A stretch of DNA of 64,000 nt from Marinomonas ostreistagni (GTDB lineage Bacteria > Pseudomonadota > Gammaproteobacteria > Pseudomonadales > Marinomonadaceae): positions 62,001 to 126,000 of the forward strand of contig NZ_JAEMUH010000013.1 of assembly GCF_016461785.1 (NCBI RefSeq), in the 5' to 3' direction. Shown here piece by piece: positions 59,222 through 64,000 of the stretch. The first letter of the stretch is position 1. Every line of letters starts with the position of its first letter. The position numbers and the translations under genes were made by a program. The notes beneath the pieces were generated by a model. It worked only from the letters and a program-made list of their open reading frames with translations, was not told the DNA's origin and did not search any database.

Positions 59222-60019
59222 CTAGTCTAAAATTTTATGTAATAAAATTCTTAGAGTTTCGGGTTCAAATACTTTATCACAAATGGCGTCTACACCCTCT
59301 TGAGTGATGTTTGCTAGTTGAGGTTGATCTGCATTTGAGGCAACCATCAGAACAGGTATATGTGATAGATGTTCAGTCATTCGAATGGTGTGAGTGAATT
59401 CAATGCCGTCCATTTCAGGCATGTTGTAATCTGTGATGACTAAGTCATAAGCCTCATCATTCATTAATGTAATGGCATCGGATCCATTTGCAGCGACATC
59501 AATATTAGTAATCCCCATTTTCTCTAACACACGCGTAATATGCTTTTGAGCCAATCGGCTATCATCGACAATCAGTACTTGCATTTCGTGCGGGTCGATC
59601 AGCTCTAGATCGATTTCTTGCTCAATACTTAGATCAAGCGTTGCGTTAATCGCACGTTGAAGGTCTTTCATGGCGAAAGGTTTTGGTAGTATTGCTATGA
59701 CGCCGGCTTGCCTCAATGTTTCGAGTTGAGCTCGATTTCGCTCACTGGAAACTAGCATAAAATGAATGTGCTCGGTATCTGGGTGCTTTTTCACCAGTGT
59801 AACTAGAGTCTCTGCTGTGCCGTCAGGTAAGTACATGGCGGAAACGATCAGGTCGGGTTCGTTTTCTTTAATTGAGTAAATGGCTGATTTGACTGAATCG
59901 GCAAAATACAAATGTCTTACACCCGTTTCTTCTAGTGCTTTCTGTATGATTTTCTGCTGTGTGGAAGACGGTTCTACCAAAAGAATCGAAAGCTCTTCCG
60001 ATGATGGCATTAGCTCCAT
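59222..60019 (-). CDS. Tandem-receiver response regulator, first receiver degenerate
   Basis: 265 aa with two CheY-like domains and no DNA-binding or enzymatic output. Domain 1 (about 10–128) has Ala at residue 61 where the phospho-acceptor Asp is expected (DLIVSAMYLPDG) and lacks the acidic pair (LVEPSS), though the Lys of LPKPF (113) remains. Domain 2 (about 147–263) is complete: VDDSR acidic pair, Asp197 in LVITDYNMPEMDG, Lys249. The architecture suggests a scaffold or phospho-relay with protein partners, for example in motility or biofilm control. No kinase gene is adjacent. It is transcribed away from the parvulin gene. Confidence 0.88.
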   Translation of the reverse strand: MELMPSSEELSILLVEPSSTQQKIIQKALEETGVRHLYFADSVKSAIYSIKENEPDLIVSAMYLPDGTAETLVTLVKKHPDTEHIHFMLVSSERNRAQLETLRQAGVIAILPKPFAMKDLQRAINATLDLSIEQEIDLELIDPHEMQVLIVDDSRLAQKHITRVLEKMGITNIDVAANGSDAITLMNDEAYDLVITDYNMPEMDGIEFTHTIRMTEHLSHIPVLMVASNADQPQLANITQEGVDAICDKVFEPETLRILLHKILD

Positions 60020-60108
60020 GTTATCCTCTTAAGTTAAACAAGTTATACTGTCGAATGTACCACAGCTTTTGCTGTGAATGTTTAAAATGAGTCATGAAAG
60101 AGGTCACT

Positions 60109-60387
60109 ATGGCGACAGCGAGTGCATGCCATATTTTGGTAAAGACTAAGCAGGAAGCGGAAGAACTAAAAAATAAGTTAGATAAAGGGGCTGATTTTCA
60201 TCAATTAGCAAAGAAATTCTCAACCTGTCCATCCGGTAAAAAGGGTGGGGATTTAGGAGAGTTTCGGAAAGGGGATATGGTGGGGCCGTTTGATAAAGCG
60301 GTGTTTACCGGTCCTTTGCTAAAAATTCAGGGTCCTGTGAAAACCAAATTTGGTTTTCACCTCATTAAAGTGCTTTATCGTTCATAA
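60109..60387 (+). CDS. ppiC: Small parvulin peptidyl-prolyl isomerase PpiC-type
   Basis: Cytoplasmic PPIase of 92 aa, a free-standing rotamase domain as in E. coli PpiC. ATG 60109 is preferred over an upstream ATG at 60094 because AGAGG lies in between and the family begins [12 protein letters not shown]. Family features: [38 protein letters not shown], and the C-terminal [11 protein letters not shown] with the catalytic His. No signal peptide. It is followed by the DUF442-type gene after 18 bases, probably co-transcribed. The cognate substrates are unknown. Confidence 0.93.
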   Translation: MATASACHILVKTKQEAEELKNKLDKGADFHQLAKKFSTCPSGKKGGDLGEFRKGDMVGPFDKAVFTGPLLKIQGPVKTKFGFHLIKVLYRS

Positions 60388-60405
60388 ATTAAGGGTCGTA
60401 TAGTT

Positions 60406-60828
60406 ATGAAAATCACAGAATTGTCACCTCAATACTCTGTTTCGCCTCAAATTGTTTTGCCGGATGTCGCTGAATTAAAGCGTTTGGGTTTTGATGTAGT
60501 GGTTAATAACCGTCCTGATGGGGAGTCTGATGATCAGCCATCGAGTGATCAGGTCAAGCGAGAGGTTGAGGAAGCAGGTCTGCGATATGTTTATAATCCG
60601 ATAAATTTAAATAACCTCTCGGTGGCTGAAGTATCGACTCAAAATGAGTTGATTCAGTCAAGCGATAAAGTGTTTGCTTATTGTCGTACTGGTACTCGAT
60701 CATCAGTACTATGGGTTCTTGCACTACATAATGACAATGTTAGCTTCGATAACCTATTTACAAAGGTGCTTGAAAAAGGCTTTGATTTAAATCGTTGTTT
60801 GCCGGCCATGCAGCCACTTAAAAAGTGA
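60406..60828 (+). CDS. DUF442/TIGR01244-type sulfurtransferase or phosphatase
   Basis: 140 aa. The fold resembles dual-specificity phosphatases and rhodaneses. VVVNNRPDGESDDQPSSD followed by the P-loop FAYCRTGTRSSVLW (Cys about 92 with Arg four residues later) matches TIGR01244, the family that also forms the N-terminal part of BLH sulfide-oxidation proteins of the BigR regulon. No metallo-beta-lactamase domain is fused here and no BigR or sulfide genes are seen. Whether it moves sulfur or phosphate is not determinable. Partner in transcript: ppiC. Terminator follows. Confidence 0.85.
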   Translation: MKITELSPQYSVSPQIVLPDVAELKRLGFDVVVNNRPDGESDDQPSSDQVKREVEEAGLRYVYNPINLNNLSVAEVSTQNELIQSSDKVFAYCRTGTRSSVLWVLALHNDNVSFDNLFTKVLEKGFDLNRCLPAMQPLKK

Positions 60829-60847
60829 TATTGCTTTATCTTTTTAC

Positions 60848-60872
60848 AAAAGCTCGTTCAGCGGGCTTTTTT
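60848..60872 (+). terminator. Rho-independent terminator after the DUF442-type gene
   Basis: AAAAGCTCG (60848–60856) pairs with CGGGCTTTT (60862–60870) with one T-G wobble; loop TTCAG; T run. Separates ppiC–DUF442 from the XRE-cupin gene. Confidence 0.75.
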
Positions 60873-60962
60873 TGTGCTTTAGAGTCATAAGAGGGTCGAA
60901 TATCATATAGGTCAATAGAGTTTATTTTAGTAAACTTGTGAAGCGTAAAGGAGAAAACACTG

Positions 60963-61574
60963 ATGGTAAGTAGACCTTCATTAGAAACTGCAACCGCTTC
61001 TGATCCAGATCATTTCGTTGAGCCGCTTGAACTTGGTAAGCGTGTCAAAGAGATTCGTCTGACAAAAGGTTGGACATTAGAGGAAGTAAGTAAGCGAACA
61101 GGTATCGCGCGCTCTACCTTATCAAAAATTGAAAATGATCAAGTTTCACCTAGTTTTGCCATTGTACAAAAGCTAATTGGTGGTCTTGGTATGGACCTGC
61201 CTCAGTTATTTGTCGAAGCTCAAGAGCACTCGATGGCGGGGCGCAGAGATATTACACGCTCAGGTGAGGGGGAGCCGCATCCTACGGCTACCTATGAGCA
61301 TGAATTGCTAAGCTATTCTATAAGTCGAAAGAAAATGGTGCCTTTTAAAACCATTGTTAGAGCTCGTAATTTTTCAGAGTTCAAGGAATGGGTGCGCCAT
61401 GACGGAGAAGAATTTCTCTTGGTTTTATCGGGCAGCGTGGTATTTTATTCAGAGTTCTATGAGCCAGTAGAACTGAATGAAGGGGACAGTGTGTATTACG
61501 ATGCGACAATGGGTCATATTGTTGTGTCTTTGTCTCCTGAAGATGCGCAGATTTTGTGGGTTGTTGCCCGCTAA
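60963..61574 (+). CDS. XRE-family regulator with C-terminal cupin
   Basis: 203-aa transcription factor. The helix-turn-helix (about 25–80) reads LGKRVKEIRLTKGWTLEEVS and GIARSTLSKIENDQVSPSFA, typical XRE. The cupin barrel (about 125–203) contains WVRHDGEEFLLVLSGSVVFY and LNEGDSVYYDATMGHIVV. The expected His-x-His metal ligands are only partly present (HDGEEF…, MGH), so an organic or metal ligand cannot be named. It is 36 bases upstream of the DAHP synthase gene on the same strand, suggesting co-transcription and perhaps control of aromatic amino acid synthesis, which is inference. AAAGGAGA precedes the ATG. Confidence 0.88.
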   Translation: MVSRPSLETATASDPDHFVEPLELGKRVKEIRLTKGWTLEEVSKRTGIARSTLSKIENDQVSPSFAIVQKLIGGLGMDLPQLFVEAQEHSMAGRRDITRSGEGEPHPTATYEHELLSYSISRKKMVPFKTIVRARNFSEFKEWVRHDGEEFLLVLSGSVVFYSEFYEPVELNEGDSVYYDATMGHIVVSLSPEDAQILWVVAR

Positions 61575-61610
61575 CTGTAGTAAGAAAGATAAATACAATA
61601 AGAGGTATAA

Positions 61611-62960
61611 ATGCCTAATTCATGGGACGTACAGAGCTGGCGTCAGAAAACGGCTTTGCAACAACCGGAGTACCCTAATGCCGAAGCATTATTGGGAGTT
61701 GAGCAAACATTGTCTGCGATGCCACCATTGGTATTTGCTGGAGAGGCGCGTCAATTGCGTGCAGATCTTGCCCTGGTAGCACAAGGTAAAGCCTTTTTGC
61801 TTCAAGGTGGCGACTGTGCTGAAAGCTTTGCGGAGTTTGCGGCGAATAACATTCGCGATACCTTTAAAGTGTTGCTGCAAATGGCAGTTGTGATGACCTA
61901 TGCAGGTAAGTGTCCGGTTGTAAAAGTTGGGCGGATGGCTGGTCAGTTTGCCAAACCAAGATCTTCTGGTTCCGAGACTGTGAATGGGGTGGAGTTGCCG
62001 AGTTATCGTGGTGATATTATTAATGGCATCGAGTTTGATGAGTCTGCTCGCATCCCGGATCCTGAGCGTTTGGTGAAAGTGTATAACCAAAGTGCTGCGA
62101 CCATGAACTTGCTGCGTGCTTTTTCCCAAGGTGGTTTTGCGGACTTGCATCAAGTACACCAATGGAACTTAGATTTTATTAGTTCGAGCCCTGCGGGTGA
62201 GCGTTATAAAGCGATTGCGGATAAGATTGATGACGCACTTCAATTCATGGAAGCATGTGGGCTCGGTGCAGGGACTTCTCAATTCAGAGAGACTTCTTTC
62301 TATACCTCTCATGAGGCATTGTTGTTGCCATACGAGCAGGCGCTGACTCGCCAGGACAGTTTGACCGGTAAGTGGTACGACTGCTCTGCACACATGCTAT
62401 GGATTGGCGATCGAACGCGTCAGATTGATGGGGCGCATGTGGAGTTCCTGCGTGGTGTCCATAACCCAATTGGTGTTAAAGCTGGTCCATCAATGGACCC
62501 TGAGGATCTAATCCGTCTTTGCGACATTTTGAACCCAAATAATGAAGAAGGGCGCTTAAACGTCATTGTTCGTATGGGGGCTGATAAAGTTGCTGATGGT
62601 ATGCCAAACCTAATTCGTGCTATTGAGCGCGAAGGTAAAAAAGTGGTGTGGAGCAGTGATCCGATGCATGGTAATACTGTCAAGGCGAGTACAGGGTATA
62701 AGACTCGTAAAGTTGACGATGTGTTACGTGAAGTGCAGCAGTTTTTCGAGGTGCATAAAGCTGAAGGAACCTATCCAGGTGGCGTGCATTTTGAGATGAC
62801 TGGACAAAATGTTACGGAGTGTGTGGGTGGCGCTTTCCAGGTGACCGAAGCGGATCTGGCTAATCGTTATCACACTCATTGTGATCCGCGTTTAAATGCA
62901 GATCAGTCTTTAGAGTTAGCGTTTATGATTTCTGAGACGCTTAAAAAAGCGCGTGCATAG
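61611..62960 (+). CDS. Class II 3-deoxy-D-arabino-heptulosonate 7-phosphate synthase
   Basis: First enzyme of the shikimate pathway, joining PEP and erythrose 4-phosphate. It has 449 aa of the plant-like class II type, not AroF/G/H. Start [49 protein letters not shown] with the metal-binding Cys; [83 protein letters not shown]. All PEP and E4P residues appear intact. A strong terminator follows. Feedback is probably by aromatic amino acids, but the allosteric sites differ within this class. Confidence 0.96.
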   Translation: MPNSWDVQSWRQKTALQQPEYPNAEALLGVEQTLSAMPPLVFAGEARQLRADLALVAQGKAFLLQGGDCAESFAEFAANNIRDTFKVLLQMAVVMTYAGKCPVVKVGRMAGQFAKPRSSGSETVNGVELPSYRGDIINGIEFDESARIPDPERLVKVYNQSAATMNLLRAFSQGGFADLHQVHQWNLDFISSSPAGERYKAIADKIDDALQFMEACGLGAGTSQFRETSFYTSHEALLLPYEQALTRQDSLTGKWYDCSAHMLWIGDRTRQIDGAHVEFLRGVHNPIGVKAGPSMDPEDLIRLCDILNPNNEEGRLNVIVRMGADKVADGMPNLIRAIEREGKKVVWSSDPMHGNTVKASTGYKTRKVDDVLREVQQFFEVHKAEGTYPGGVHFEMTGQNVTECVGGAFQVTEADLANRYHTHCDPRLNADQSLELAFMISETLKKARA

Positions 62961-62979
62961 TTAGATATTTAGTTTATAA

Positions 62980-63017
62980 AAAAGCCCCCTTGGTGACTGA
63001 GTTACCGAGGGGGCTTT
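62980..63017. terminator. Rho-independent terminator after DAHP synthase
   Basis: A 15-bp stem with one wobble (62980–62994 with 63004–63018 region), GC-rich core AGCCCCCT / AGGGGGCT, flanked by A's and T's. Lies between convergent genes and can serve both strands. Confidence 0.9.
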
Positions 63018-63049
63018 TTAGTTTGATTGCTACTTAAGGCGGTTCAGTC

Positions 63050-63862
63050 TTAGCCTTTGCGGCGACGGAAAGCTGAGTTTGCAGACTTGGCTGTCACATC
63101 GAGCTTGGCCATAATCATTGCCATCTCATCAGCTTGTTCTGCTTGTTGTTTGCGAAGTTGCTCAGCACGTTCTGCTTTTGCTTGTTTTTCTGCCTCGCGC
63201 AGCATTTTTTGAATGTTGCTAGCGCTGCGTGTTGTCGGTTTTTTGGCGCTGGCTGCAGAGCTTGCGCTACGTTTAATGGTTGATGGCTTTGTTGGGTCTT
63301 CGACCTGTCCAGTTGCAGGTGTATCTAGACGATCTTCACCAATTAACTCACCAAAAAAAGAGGCCACTGTAGGTTTTGGTGCATCTTTCTTCGGAAGTTC
63401 AACTTTCGGCATCTCTGTGGATTTCTTGGTAGCTGCTGCTTTGCGTGTGGTAGGTTTTTTTACCGGTTCAGCAGTTGAGTTACCATTGGTGTCGAACATG
63501 GCTTTTTTGCCGAAATCAAAAGTCTTTGCTTTTGATGTTGTTTGACCAATTTTATAGCCACGAAGACTTTCAGCGTTATAAATAACGATGTAGTCTTGCT
63601 CTAGTTCGTAAAGCTCTTCTTTGTCGCTTGTTTCAAATAGTTCTTCCACTGAAAAGGCGTCTGCACCATGAGTGCGGATGTCCTCGTACAGTGGGTAGTC
63701 TAAATTTTCACTTGAAGCTTCAACATACTGTTCAAAGCGTTGGAAGCCACTATTGAAGGATGTACCAACATAGTGTTTTCCAGTGACATTATTTGTGATT
63801 TTAAAAACAACCAAAATCCCTGCCTCTTGAATTCTTACAGTCAAATGCAAAAGCATACCCAA
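63050..63862 (-). CDS. GIY-YIG-like domain protein with long basic tail
   Basis: 270 aa. Residues about 17–105 fit a GIY-YIG nuclease fold: LVVFKITNNVTGKHYVGTSF (first motif degenerate, VF in place of IY; YVG kept), Arg42 in GFQRFEQYV, and Glu88 in ELEQDYIVIYNA. The middle (about 120–225) is Lys/Ala/Thr/Pro-rich low complexity (KPTTRKAAATKK), and the end (about 225–265) is a charged Ala/Glu/Gln helix. Start uncertain: ATG 63862 or TTG 63814, the latter just before the domain and behind AGAGGCAGGG. No system partner is seen. Role unknown; DNA repair or phage-like use is possible but unsupported. Confidence 0.7.
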   Translation of the reverse strand: MGMLLHLTVRIQEAGILVVFKITNNVTGKHYVGTSFNSGFQRFEQYVEASSENLDYPLYEDIRTHGADAFSVEELFETSDKEELYELEQDYIVIYNAESLRGYKIGQTTSKAKTFDFGKKAMFDTNGNSTAEPVKKPTTRKAAATKKSTEMPKVELPKKDAPKPTVASFFGELIGEDRLDTPATGQVEDPTKPSTIKRSASSAASAKKPTTRSASNIQKMLREAEKQAKAERAEQLRKQQAEQADEMAMIMAKLDVTAKSANSAFRRRKG

Positions 63863-63912
63863 CCTCGCCTATAAGAGACGTTGTCTGGGCGCTTGCAATA
63901 AATTAATGGGTT

Positions 63913-64000
63913 CTAAAGTTTGAAAACGAGATTTAAACCGTCTCGTACGTGGAGGTGAACATTTTCCACTCTCGGGTCTTTAGCGATACGTTGGTTCATT
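63913..64000 (-). CDS. Possible 3' end of a gene running off the right edge
   Basis: On the minus strand a frame is open from the window edge to TAG at 63913–63915, giving 29 codons (…RIAKDPRVENVHLHVRDG, NLVFKL). The composition looks protein-like, but 29 codons are too few to identify it and chance cannot be excluded. The rest of the gap to the GIY-YIG gene (63863–63912) shows nothing recognisable. Confidence 0.3.
   Translation of the reverse strand, partial: MNQRIAKDPRVENVHLHVRDGLNLVFKL

Overview
The window is about 64 kb of densely packed, ordinary chromosome from a gammaproteobacterium. Gene order (psd–HDOD–motAB–rsgA–orn–nnr, tsaE–amiB–mutL–miaA–hfq–hflX–hflKC–hisZ–purA, rnpB–mra/dcw cluster–lpxC–secA–argJ–mutT), an estimated mid-40s % GC and the protein sequences fit a marine Oceanospirillales-type bacterium; Marinomonas is my best guess, an inference from memory rather than a search. 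I see no prophage, insertion sequence, CRISPR array, tRNA or rRNA.

Layout. 1–4.2 kb: 3' part of tgt, then yajC-secD-secF (Sec translocon accessory complex). 4.2–11.7 kb: psd and an HDOD protein on the minus strand, the flagellar stator genes motA-motB, rsgA (minus), orn and nnr. 11.7–23.3 kb: a long co-directional run for cell-wall amidase, mismatch repair, tRNA modification, Hfq, HflX, the HflKC membrane protease regulator, HisZ and PurA, closed by two strong terminators. 23.4–30.1 kb: a diguanylate cyclase, a YegD-like Hsp70, and a minus-strand set SMP-30–proS–arsC–wrbA–DUF2069. 30.2–36.4 kb: HIT protein, an unusual DUF2786 repeat protein, class I fumarase and a CpxRA-like two-component pair.

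36.4–57.5 kb: RNase P RNA with its own promoter and terminator, then an almost complete division and cell-wall cluster: mraZ-rsmH-ftsL-ftsI-murE-murF-mraY-murD-ftsW-murG-murC-ddl-ftsQ-ftsA-ftsZ, followed by lpxC (own extended -10 promoter) and secA. Most joints are 4-base ATGA/GTGA overlaps or gaps of a few bases, implying translational coupling. MraZ-type TGGGN boxes lie at 10-bp spacing just before mraZ. 57.5–64 kb: argJ, a MutT-type Nudix gene, a two-receiver regulator, a small parvulin, a DUF442-type phosphatase/sulfurtransferase, an XRE-cupin regulator, class II DAHP synthase and a GIY-YIG-like protein with a long basic tail.

Most genes are core housekeeping. The points worth a second look are a 28-codon membrane-peptide ORF wedged between ftsQ and ftsA, the three-repeat DUF2786 protein, the GIY-YIG-like protein, the tandem receiver whose first domain lacks its phospho-acceptor, and an endonuclease-type MutL. 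No obvious new multi-gene defence or mobile system is visible.
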